DNA of 11,153 nt from positions 1 to 11,153 of the forward strand of contig CACZPT010000118.1 of NCBI GenBank assembly GCA_902783085.1, read 5' to 3'. This DNA comes from an uncultured Methanobrevibacter sp. (GTDB lineage: Archaea > Methanobacteriota > Methanobacteria > Methanobacteriales > Methanobacteriaceae). Below the pieces are notes generated by a model. The model ran no database searches. It saw only the letters and a program-made list of their open reading frames with translations, and was not told where the DNA came from. Numbering within the stretch: position 1 is the stretch's first letter; each line of letters opens with the position of its first letter. A program made the translations under genes and the position numbers. This document shows, in pieces, positions 1 to 6,212 of the stretch.

Positions 1-1
1 C

Positions 2-31
2 AATGAAGATTGGGAAGTCCAAAAAATATAA
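2..31 (+). CDS. Possible C-terminal tail of a plus-strand gene (partial)
   Basis: Reading from base 2 gives nine sense codons (NEDWEVQKI) and then TAA at 29-31. The residues are mixed and charged, as expected of a protein tail rather than AT-rich spacer, and the DNA becomes far more AT-rich directly after the stop. A T-rich run follows at 33-44, which could end transcription. Only ten codons are visible, so neither family nor function can be named, and the reading could be chance. If real, this gene converges on the methyltransferase gene that ends at 169. Confidence 0.3.
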   Translation, partial: NEDWEVQKI

Positions 32-134
32 TTTAATTTTATTATCATATATAAATAAATTCAGAATTAAATTTATTATATACTATGATATTAAATATTA
101 TAATGTAGGAGCTAAAAGTACATTATATTTTGTA

Positions 135-153
135 TAGTATACGGGCAATACTA
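135..153. other. Small hairpin in the 3' region of the methyltransferase gene
   Basis: TAGTAT at 135-140 and ATACTA at 148-153 form a perfect 6-bp inverted repeat around a 7-base loop that holds the only GC-rich bases nearby (ACGGGCA). It lies 16 bases beyond the stop codon of the minus-strand methyltransferase gene. No long T run directly follows it on either strand, so it does not match a classical intrinsic terminator. It may be a 3'-end structure, a processing site, or chance in AT-rich DNA. Confidence 0.2.
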
Positions 154-168
154 ATAAATTAATATATA

Positions 169-831
169 TTAAATTTTTCTTGCAGTAATGCAAATCCAAT
201 CCTTTTCATCATTTACATAAGCTTTAAAATCCTTAAAACCTGTTTTTTCAAGTGATTCGGCCAGAACTTCCTGTGAATAAATTTTCATATCCAATAATTC
301 AATTAAATCTTCGTATTTTTCCATTTTTCCTTCATGATAAACTGCTTCATTGCAGAAAAATACTAAACCATCCTTTTTTAAGATTCTATTAACTTCTTTT
401 AAATCATTTATGAAATCTGGCCAGAAATAAATTGTTTCAAAACCTGTTACAATATCAAATGAATTATCATCAAATGGCATTTCAGAAACTGATCCTTGAA
501 TCACTTCAACTTTACCCTCATCAATAGCTTTTTTATTTAATTTAGTGGATTTTTCAACACTTACTTCTGAATAATCAATTCCAATAACTTTGCCTTCATG
601 TGATATTTCACTGGCAAACCTTTCAATATTTCGTCCGCCACCACAACCTATATCCAGAATTTTATCGCCAGGGTTTATTTTAAAATGGCTTACTCCCCAG
701 CTGGCCATTGATTCATGGGATTTGTTCATTCTATCAAGGATTTTTTCTCCTAAATCGCCAACGGGCTTTCTTGCATTTTTGATTAATTCTTTATCTTCTA
801 TATTATGACCGGTATTTACTTTATCATTCAT
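169..831 (-). CDS. Class I SAM-dependent methyltransferase, substrate unknown
   Basis: This 220-residue protein should transfer a methyl group from S-adenosylmethionine to an unidentified acceptor in the cytoplasm. The SAM-binding glycine loop (ILDIGCGGGRN) is at residues 58-68. The acidic end of strand 2 (VIGIDYSE) is at 82-89, and MPFDDNSFD at 118-126 matches the post-II/IV motif of the methyltransferase-11/UbiE-like group. Residues 1-50 form a helical cap that may help define substrate. There is no signal peptide or membrane segment. The gene starts 7 bases after the tgtA stop, with a GTGAT ribosome-binding site overlapping that stop, so the two are almost certainly co-transcribed. This hints at a link to tRNA or translation, but the protein has no recognisable RNA-binding domain. 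A small-molecule methyltransferase is equally possible. Fold is sure; substrate is not. Confidence 0.88.
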   Translation of the reverse strand: MNDKVNTGHNIEDKELIKNARKPVGDLGEKILDRMNKSHESMASWGVSHFKINPGDKILDIGCGGGRNIERFASEISHEGKVIGIDYSEVSVEKSTKLNKKAIDEGKVEVIQGSVSEMPFDDNSFDIVTGFETIYFWPDFINDLKEVNRILKKDGLVFFCNEAVYHEGKMEKYEDLIELLDMKIYSQEVLAESLEKTGFKDFKAYVNDEKDWICITARKI

Positions 832-838
832 GTTATCA

Positions 839-2818
839 CTATTTTTTCATTCCTTTACGTGTTTTAATAGCTTGGCCTGTTTGGAAATTATTAATTTCTG
901 ATGCGGACAGTAATGATTTACCATAAGCCAGTAATTCATCTTCTTCATTAACAATTAAAACTTCGTCACGTGTTCTTATATTTTCATCACAGTCAACTAC
1001 AAATTTACAAAATACGCTTTTACCTTCAAGTGCGAAAGGCTGTGAATCTTTATTAACAACAACTCTATTTAATGGATAAGGCATTTTATTATGTAATCTT
1101 TTTGCTCCTTCCTTTGATAATACAAGATATGAATCAGATGCCCTCATATTTACAATTATGACTTTGCCGTCATAAATGTGTCTGATTTTACCTGTTTTTT
1201 TACTTTTTTCTATTTTAATATTGCCATTGAATAAAGCATCTCCTGCACCTACACCGAATTGATAATCAGCTATTGCTTTAATTTTTTTAATATCATCTTT
1301 TTCGTATCTGATTTCATCAGAACTAATGCATTTATTATATAAACCAATACCTAACTCGTTAATGATTTTTAAATGTATTAATACCTGCTGGTAGTTTTCA
1401 ATAAAATCAGATAAGAATGATTCGATATATTCCAAACTATCAATATCCTTTATTTTAGGTGAATCGTTTTGACTTAATGGATATACTTCATCAATTTCAA
1501 GTGGAATTAAGCCGAATGGAATATCTAAAACCATGAAATCCGTATTGTCTAAATCTATGTCCTGTTGGGAGCCATAAATATAAAATTCACCAAGCTTCCC
1601 AGATATGAATTTTGAATAAGGTTTTCTTGAAGGCGGTAAAATTACTAAATCTCTTTTTTTAGGCATTTCAAGAAGTTTTTGATGGTGTCTTATCACTTCC
1701 GGTCTTTTTAATGATTCGGGACCAGTATAGAAAAATGCGGATTTTTTGCTTCTGGGATCGTATTTTTCTAAATCGGAATTATATTTGGCTAGTTGGCGAA
1801 CTGCATCTAAAAGAGCTGGATGTGCTCTGCAACGTTCTTCTACTAGTTCCATTAAACTGCCTTCATAAATAGCTTGTCTAATTAATCTTAATTCTGCAAA
1901 AGAAACATGTAAGTTATGTTGTGCAATCAAATCTGTTCTTTTTTCTTTTGGCATTGATCTTAAATCATCCGGAGTGTATTTACTGCACACTTCACATGAA
2001 CAAGGCATCTCCTGCAAGTTCTCCAATTTATATGTTCCACGTGTAGATAAAAGTCTGTCATCTTCTGCATATAATATATAAGCTGCGGAGTCAAACAGAT
2101 CACATCCCATAGCAACTGCAAGTGCAAATATCATGGGATGGCCGGCACCCATCAGATGACGTGCTGTGTTATCCGGCAAATACATTATGGAGTTCATTAC
2201 CACATCAACCAAATCTTTATAGTGATATGATTCCATTAAAGGAACCACCGCACCTATCGGATATAAATCAGCATTTAAATTTGATAATTCATGTGCGCAT
2301 TTTTGTCTTAAATCCATAAATGTTGAACCTTGAACTACAGAATTCAACATCATTTCCATATTTTGAGAATTTTTATAATCAACTGCTTCACGAGCACGAT
2401 TTATTGTGATTTTCAAATCATCTTCTGCTTTTTTTCTATCAACGAAAGGTGCTGTTGGAATATCTAAACTTGTACCTATGTCTGTTTTTATTTTTTCTTG
2501 AAAGTCTATTACTTGCTTATTTGTAATGTCTACATCACCATAAACTGACAGTTGAAATGAACCTGAATCAGTCATTATAGGTCCATCAAAATTAATTAAT
2601 TTATGTAAACCTTCATCAATAGCTTTTTTAGCTAAGTTTTCATCTTTATAAATTAAATATGCATTTGTAATTACAATATCCGCCCCATATTTTTTAACAT
2701 CTACTGTTTGTTTGCGGGGATGAATTACAGGCATTAATGCGGGTGTTTTTACATTTCCATGTTTGGTTTTCAAAACACCGACTCTGCCTCTCATATCTTT
2801 AGCTTTAATTTCAAACAT
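839..2818 (-). CDS. tgtA: Archaeal tRNA-guanine(15) transglycosylase (archaeosine synthesis)
   Basis: The enzyme exchanges guanine at position 15 in the tRNA D-loop for preQ0, the first tRNA-level step of archaeosine synthesis. At 659 residues it has the full archaeal length. The catalytic barrel covers about residues 1-330. MTDSGSFQ at 82-89 contains Asp84, and GCDLFDSA at 238-245 contains Asp243, the likely nucleophile. Cys273, Cys275 and Cys278 in the CSCEVC motif, probably with His301, form the zinc site. Archaeal-specific C1/C2 domains follow, and a PUA RNA-binding domain fills about residues 580-656. The start at 2818 has AAGGT at 2826-2830, seven bases upstream, and a box A at 2867-2875. 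The gene is first in an operon with the downstream methyltransferase gene and divergent from the MnmC-like gene. The enzyme that later makes archaeosine from preQ0 (ArcS, Gat-QueC or QueF-L) is not in the window. Confidence 0.97.
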   Translation of the reverse strand: MFEIKAKDMRGRVGVLKTKHGNVKTPALMPVIHPRKQTVDVKKYGADIVITNAYLIYKDENLAKKAIDEGLHKLINFDGPIMTDSGSFQLSVYGDVDITNKQVIDFQEKIKTDIGTSLDIPTAPFVDRKKAEDDLKITINRAREAVDYKNSQNMEMMLNSVVQGSTFMDLRQKCAHELSNLNADLYPIGAVVPLMESYHYKDLVDVVMNSIMYLPDNTARHLMGAGHPMIFALAVAMGCDLFDSAAYILYAEDDRLLSTRGTYKLENLQEMPCSCEVCSKYTPDDLRSMPKEKRTDLIAQHNLHVSFAELRLIRQAIYEGSLMELVEERCRAHPALLDAVRQLAKYNSDLEKYDPRSKKSAFFYTGPESLKRPEVIRHHQKLLEMPKKRDLVILPPSRKPYSKFISGKLGEFYIYGSQQDIDLDNTDFMVLDIPFGLIPLEIDEVYPLSQNDSPKIKDIDSLEYIESFLSDFIENYQQVLIHLKIINELGIGLYNKCISSDEIRYEKDDIKKIKAIADYQFGVGAGDALFNGNIKIEKSKKTGKIRHIYDGKVIIVNMRASDSYLVLSKEGAKRLHNKMPYPLNRVVVNKDSQPFALEGKSVFCKFVVDCDENIRTRDEVLIVNEEDELLAYGKSLLSASEINNFQTGQAIKTRKGMKK

Positions 2819-2866
2819 TTAATATACCTTGAATTGTTAGTTAAAAATAACTTATTTATAAAAATA

Positions 2867-2875
2867 TTATATAAA
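2867..2875 (-). promoter_or_regulatory. Box A (TATA) for tgtA operon
   Basis: The minus strand reads TTTATATAA, a close match to the archaeal box A. It lies about 50 bases upstream of the tgtA ATG. Initiation about 25 bases downstream would give a leader of about 25 bases that still includes the AAGGT ribosome-binding site. Confidence 0.5.
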
Positions 2876-2935
2876 TCTATCCAATTTTAAAAATCATTAT
2901 TGATTTTAGATTAAAAAAAATAAAATTTGGAGGAA

Positions 2936-2944
2936 TTTTAAATA
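2936..2944 (+). promoter_or_regulatory. Candidate box A for the MnmC-like gene
   Basis: TTTTAAATA follows a purine-rich GGAGGAA stretch at 2929-2935 that could be a BRE. Initiation would fall near 2965-2968. A second candidate, TTTTTATA at 2963-2970, would put initiation almost at the ATG at 2994. No Shine-Dalgarno sequence is seen just before that ATG, so a leaderless mRNA is possible. Confidence 0.35.
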
Positions 2945-2993
2945 AAATAAATTAATTTAAGTTTTTTATATTGAAAAATCCAAATTACTAATT

Positions 2994-4205
2994 ATGAATT
3001 ATGAAAAAAATGCAAGAGTAATTAATGATGATATTTTTGATTTGATTGAGCAATGTTTCGATGAAGAAAGAAGTAGTCAAAATAATGAAAGCAGACTTAA
3101 TTTTTTTGATACTTATATGAATTATTTTGTTTTAACTGATGATGGATCTTATTCTATTAATTCAAAAGAAATAAATCATAAAATTGAAACACTACATACA
3201 TCTACAGGTGCAATTAGTGAGTCATTTGAAAAATTTATTAAACCCATGAAATTCAATTACAAGGAAAATATAGCTATTCTAGATATATGCGCAGGATTAG
3301 GATATAATTCATCAGCAGCCATTGACAATTTTTTAAAAAATTCTAAAAAAAATCTAACAATAGATATGGTTGAAATATCCGCCCCAACTCTTGCTTGCGG
3401 TCTTTTAGTACCATCACCCATAAAATCACATAATATTACTAAAAAAGCTATTGAAGATGAATTAATTAAAACAGAATATGCAAGCTTACACCTTGAAAAA
3501 AACAAAATACCAGAAAATATTGATATTAATGTTTATATTGAAGATGCAAGACAAACAGTTCAAAATTTAAAGGAAAATACATACGATGCAATATTTTTAG
3601 ATCCGTTCAGTCAGAATATGGCTCCAGAATTATTTTCAGTTGAATTTTTCAAAGAATTTATGAGAATAATAAAAGACACAGGCATTATTGCAACATACAC
3701 ATCATCCGCCCCAGTTAGAGCAGCTTTCATTGATGCCGGATTTTATATTGGTCAAGGCCCTATTTTCGGTCGAAAACAAGGCGGAACATTAGCCAGTCCA
3801 TCACAAGAAATGCTTGACCTGTCCCTGCCAAAAAATGATGAAATAAGAATTGCACTCTCAGATGTTGGAATTCCATTTAGAGACCCCGGATTGAATAACT
3901 CCAGTGAATATATACTGGATAAAAGAACAGAAGAGCGACATGCCAAAAGACATACAAGTAAAATTTCATCAGCCGTTAAAACACCAATATTTTTAGGAGA
4001 AGATATGGATGATGAAAAACTTAAAAGACGTGTGGAACGTAATTTAGCAAAAATGAATATACCATCAACAACCTCAAAAGAAGCCAAATACATTGTTGAA
4101 ATAGAAAACAATTACAAAAAAGAATCAGATTTAGAAAATAATTCAAGAAACAGAATTTTAAATATGGCTTTAAAATTAAAAAAAGTTAAAAATGGAGATT
4201 TATGA
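2994..4205 (+). CDS. MnmC-like SAM-dependent methyltransferase, probably tRNA-modifying
   Basis: This 403-residue cytoplasmic protein is a Rossmann-fold methyltransferase resembling the methyltransferase half of MnmC (MnmD), which acts on the wobble-uridine side chain of bacterial tRNA. The segment at 66-77 (TLHTSTGAISES) resembles the entry motif of that family. The SAM loop is DICAGLGYNS at 97-106, the acidic end of strand 2 is VEIS at 126-129, and the family-like active-site stretch is FLDPFSQNMAPELF at 201-214. GRKQGGTLASPS at 259-270 also fits the group. The MnmC FAD oxidase domain is absent. A charged extension of about 120 residues (285-403), rich in Lys, Arg and Glu, may bind RNA. The start has no clear ribosome-binding site. 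It is divergent from tgtA, which supports a tRNA role. The exact nucleotide modified is unknown. Confidence 0.85.
   Translation: MNYEKNARVINDDIFDLIEQCFDEERSSQNNESRLNFFDTYMNYFVLTDDGSYSINSKEINHKIETLHTSTGAISESFEKFIKPMKFNYKENIAILDICAGLGYNSSAAIDNFLKNSKKNLTIDMVEISAPTLACGLLVPSPIKSHNITKKAIEDELIKTEYASLHLEKNKIPENIDINVYIEDARQTVQNLKENTYDAIFLDPFSQNMAPELFSVEFFKEFMRIIKDTGIIATYTSSAPVRAAFIDAGFYIGQGPIFGRKQGGTLASPSQEMLDLSLPKNDEIRIALSDVGIPFRDPGLNNSSEYILDKRTEERHAKRHTSKISSAVKTPIFLGEDMDDEKLKRRVERNLAKMNIPSTTSKEAKYIVEIENNYKKESDLENNSRNRILNMALKLKKVKNGDL
4172..4192 (-). terminator. Candidate oligo-T terminator of the Ig-repeat gene, inside the opposing coding end
   Basis: Just beyond the minus-strand stop at 4200, the minus strand reads T5 (4188-4192), T7 (4178-4184) and T4 (4172-4175 region). 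Archaeal transcription often ends on such T runs. The tract lies within lysine and asparagine codons of the MnmC-like gene, since no intergenic spacer exists here. Confidence 0.35.
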
Positions 4206-5855
4206 ATTATAAATCATTTCACCATTTTTTAAAGCATAAGCATCAGCTTTTGAAGATAGTTTTGAATTAGATAATATTGTAAGAGATGGACCAGATCCAT
4301 GATCATTTCCAAATATACTCCAATCCGCATCACAGTTTGCACAGAAAATATGTCCTTCTGCTGAACCGCCTTCCTTACGACCAGTTGCAGGGAAAACACC
4401 ATAATTGGAAGTTTCATCACCAGTCCAGAAAATACCCCAGTATAACTCAGTACTTCCACAAATCGGACATATCCTTACAAATTCAGTTACATAGAATTTA
4501 TATCCATAAGTATATAATTCACCTTTAGCTGAAGGCCTTCCAATAGCCATAATGGATTTTCCATCAGGAGAAACACCATATATTGAATAATATTGTGTTG
4601 TAGCAGAACCATCAGTTATATTGGATGAATTTTTAAAAATTCCATTTTCATCATGTATTACATCAATATTATTATGTGCACTAAGACCATTTTCCAAATC
4701 AACGATTACCACATCATGATGCCCGCTGGACAAGTCCAAATCAAGATGTGCAACACCATTTTCATCTGTACTAACAAAATATCTTACATCATCAACATAA
4801 ATTTCAATATCCTTATTATTAGCCAAACTTCCATCACTACCTAATAAAGTAGCTTCAAATGGTACTATATTAGTTTCACTAATAACATTTGCAGAATATA
4901 TTGAATTTAAAACTGTTACAGTATTAGAAAACATATCTCCATTGACGGGATTGATAGCAGTTAAAATATATTCACCAGGGTCTAAATTAATGTTTAATCT
5001 GGAAATTCCATTTTCATCAGTAGGTCTTTGGTAAAATACCCCATTAATATTATAAGTTACATTAGTATTTACTAAAGGATTACCATCACTGCCTAGGAAT
5101 CTAGCATAATATTGAGTCCCGTTTTTATAAATTTTAGTAATATCAGAACCGTTAATAGATTGCAATACCACTACATTATTAGAAAACATGAACCCATTTG
5201 GATGAATAGCTGTTAAAATATACTTTCCAGGACTTAAATTAATATTTAACCTTGCAACACCATTTTCATTAGTTTTACGAGTATAAAATACACCATTAAT
5301 ATTAAATGAAACATCACTATTAGCTAATGGCATACCAACATTATCAACAAGAGTAGCATAATATTGTGTATCGTTTTTATAGATTTTAACAACATCATCA
5401 GCCGTCATTGATGATAAAACTTCAATGTTACTTGTTAAGCTGATTAAATTATCATCATTATAGTAATAATAAGCTGTAACTAAATGATTACCAGAATCAA
5501 GATTAACTGCAAGTGATGCTTTTCCATCCTCATCAGTAATTCTTGTGTAATTAACACCATTAATATTGATAATTATACTGGCATTACTTAGTGGTTCATT
5601 ACAAAAAGTTAAAGTTGTTTCGTACCTAGTACCGTTCCTATAATACATTGAAAAATCATTGGTCTGTAAAACAAAATTATCTTGACCAACAGATCGTATA
5701 GAATCATTTTCGAGGGTTATCCCCGAAGGAGGTTCCTCCTCCCCATCACTAGTTTCGATATCATCAACAGAAGTTGGCTCAAAAGCAGCAACTGCTGAGA
5801 TTGATAACATGAAAACCAAAGTTATTAAAAATACACTTATTTTTTTATCAAACAT
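4200..5855 (-). CDS. Secreted protein with four Ig-like repeats and a C-terminal four-cysteine domain
   Basis: This 551-residue protein is probably exported and surface-exposed. Residues 1-24 form a signal peptide (DKK, hydrophobic core, AVAA before Phe25). An acidic linker (about 25-60) precedes four tandem beta-sandwich repeats of 80-87 residues (about 65-151, 152-235, 236-319, 320-400). Repeats 1-3 open with a Y-x-N-G/D-T motif, and each has an NENGVARLN-like turn and a GxYxLTA-type strand. The fold resembles Big_1-like or carboxypeptidase-regulatory-like domains. Residues 415-551 are a different domain, with CPIC at 463-466 and CANC at 505-508, a likely zinc ribbon. At least nine N-x-S/T sequons suggest glycosylation. 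I see no C-terminal membrane anchor or pseudomurein-binding repeat. The start at 5855 is favoured because GAGG at 5863-5866 lies seven bases upstream. The role is probably adhesin-like, and its ligand is unknown. Confidence 0.88.
   Translation of the reverse strand: MFDKKISVFLITLVFMLSISAVAAFEPTSVDDIETSDGEEEPPSGITLENDSIRSVGQDNFVLQTNDFSMYYRNGTRYETTLTFCNEPLSNASIIININGVNYTRITDEDGKASLAVNLDSGNHLVTAYYYYNDDNLISLTSNIEVLSSMTADDVVKIYKNDTQYYATLVDNVGMPLANSDVSFNINGVFYTRKTNENGVARLNINLSPGKYILTAIHPNGFMFSNNVVVLQSINGSDITKIYKNGTQYYARFLGSDGNPLVNTNVTYNINGVFYQRPTDENGISRLNINLDPGEYILTAINPVNGDMFSNTVTVLNSIYSANVISETNIVPFEATLLGSDGSLANNKDIEIYVDDVRYFVSTDENGVAHLDLDLSSGHHDVVIVDLENGLSAHNNIDVIHDENGIFKNSSNITDGSATTQYYSIYGVSPDGKSIMAIGRPSAKGELYTYGYKFYVTEFVRICPICGSTELYWGIFWTGDETSNYGVFPATGRKEGGSAEGHIFCANCDADWSIFGNDHGSGPSLTILSNSKLSSKADAYALKNGEMIYNS
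4225..4230 (+). terminator. Candidate T6 terminator of the MnmC-like gene, inside the opposing coding end
   Basis: TTTTTT occurs 20 bases past the TGA of the plus-strand MnmC-like gene and lies inside the last codons of the minus-strand Ig-repeat gene. It is the first long T run available to stop plus-strand transcription. Confidence 0.3.
4656..5663 (-). repeat. Four tandem Ig-like coding repeats (about 250 bp period)
   Basis: The coding DNA repeats with a period of about 243-261 bases: approximately 5403-5663, 5151-5402, 4899-5150 and 4656-4898. Repeats 2 and 3 are in exact 84-codon register and close at DNA level: compare about 5354-5395 with 5102-5143, which differ at few positions. Repeats 1 and 4 are more diverged. 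This fits unit duplication followed by divergence. Confidence 0.8.
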
Positions 5856-5897
5856 GCATTAACCTCGTTATCACAAAATTTATATCGTACTAATAGT

Positions 5898-5906
5898 GTA
5901 TAAAAC
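5898..5906 (-). promoter_or_regulatory. Box A for the Ig-repeat gene
   Basis: The minus strand reads GTTTTATAC about 43 bases upstream of the ATG. It would start a transcript with a leader of about 20 bases containing the GAGG ribosome-binding site at 5863-5866. A second candidate, TTTTTATAA at 5912-5920, would give a leader of about 33 bases. Confidence 0.45.
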
Positions 5907-5936
5907 TTTTCTTATAAAAAGCTTTTGATTTTCAAA

Positions 5937-5979
5937 ATAAGGCCAAATAAGGCCAAATAGATAAAATAAAGCCCAATAG
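5937..5979. repeat. 10-bp direct repeat ATAAGGCCAA, two exact copies plus one degenerate copy
   Basis: ATAAGGCCAA occurs at 5937-5946 and 5947-5956 back to back, and a degenerate copy (ATAAAGCCCAATAG) covers 5966-5979. The GGCC cores are exactly 10 bp apart, one helical turn, so a protein would meet both on the same face. They are the only GC-rich patches in about 350 bases of AT-rich spacer and lie 20-40 bp upstream of the Ig-gene box A candidates. A regulator-binding site is plausible but unproven. Confidence 0.4.
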
Positions 5980-5981
5980 TT

Positions 5982-6043
5982 ATTATTTGTTAAATCAATA
6001 TATATAAGCGAATAAAATGTATTAAACAAAATCAACAAATAAT
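5982..6043. repeat. 10-bp perfect inverted repeat with a 42-base loop
   Basis: ATTATTTGTT at 5982-5991 pairs perfectly with AACAAATAAT at 6034-6043. The arms could form a stem in RNA from either strand or be a spaced operator. The arms are AT-rich, so chance is a serious alternative. Confidence 0.25.
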
Positions 6044-6163
6044 TAAAATAAAAGCTAGTTAAGAGCTATTTAATAAATAAAAAATCAAATAAAGACCCAT
6101 TATGAATTTTAAATTGAAATTTATAAAAGTAAAATTTTAAAAAAATAATTGTTAAAATCACTT

Positions 6164-6183
6164 AAAATAAAAAATAGAAAAAG
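6164..6183 (-). terminator. Oligo-T terminator region after glmS
   Basis: On the minus strand, 30-50 bases past the glmS stop, runs of T5, T6 and T4 follow each other within about 20 bases. No strong GC hairpin precedes them, which suits archaeal oligo-T termination. This would end the purC-purS-purQ-cobA-glmS transcript. Confidence 0.5.
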
Positions 6184-6212
6184 AATAAGAATAATTAAAG
6201 TGAATAACACCC

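Larger units (their letters stand above)
5856..6212. other. 357-base intergenic region without a gene
   Basis: The region separates the glmS stop from the Ig-repeat gene start, both on the minus strand. It holds T-rich glmS 3' sequence near 6164-6183, the inverted repeat, the GGCC direct repeat and the Ig-gene promoter. I see no convincing ORF with a ribosome-binding site, no tRNA-like structure and no recognisable ncRNA. Two AGCTA copies at 6053-6057 and 6064-6068 are too short to interpret. Confidence 0.7.

Noticed and set aside
3752..4111. Minus-strand open frame of 119 codons inside the MnmC-like gene
   Set aside because: It is antisense to a gene with clear family motifs, is Ser/Leu-rich as expected of a shadow frame, and has no family resemblance.
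5845..5859. An alternative ATG at 5859 upstream of the Ig-repeat gene
   Set aside because: It is four bases out of frame, reaches TGA after three codons, and has only three bases of spacing from the GAGG site.
5937..6043. A CRISPR array suggested by repeats in the spacer
   Set aside because: The repeats are 10 bases, adjacent, without spacers of constant length, and no cas genes are present.
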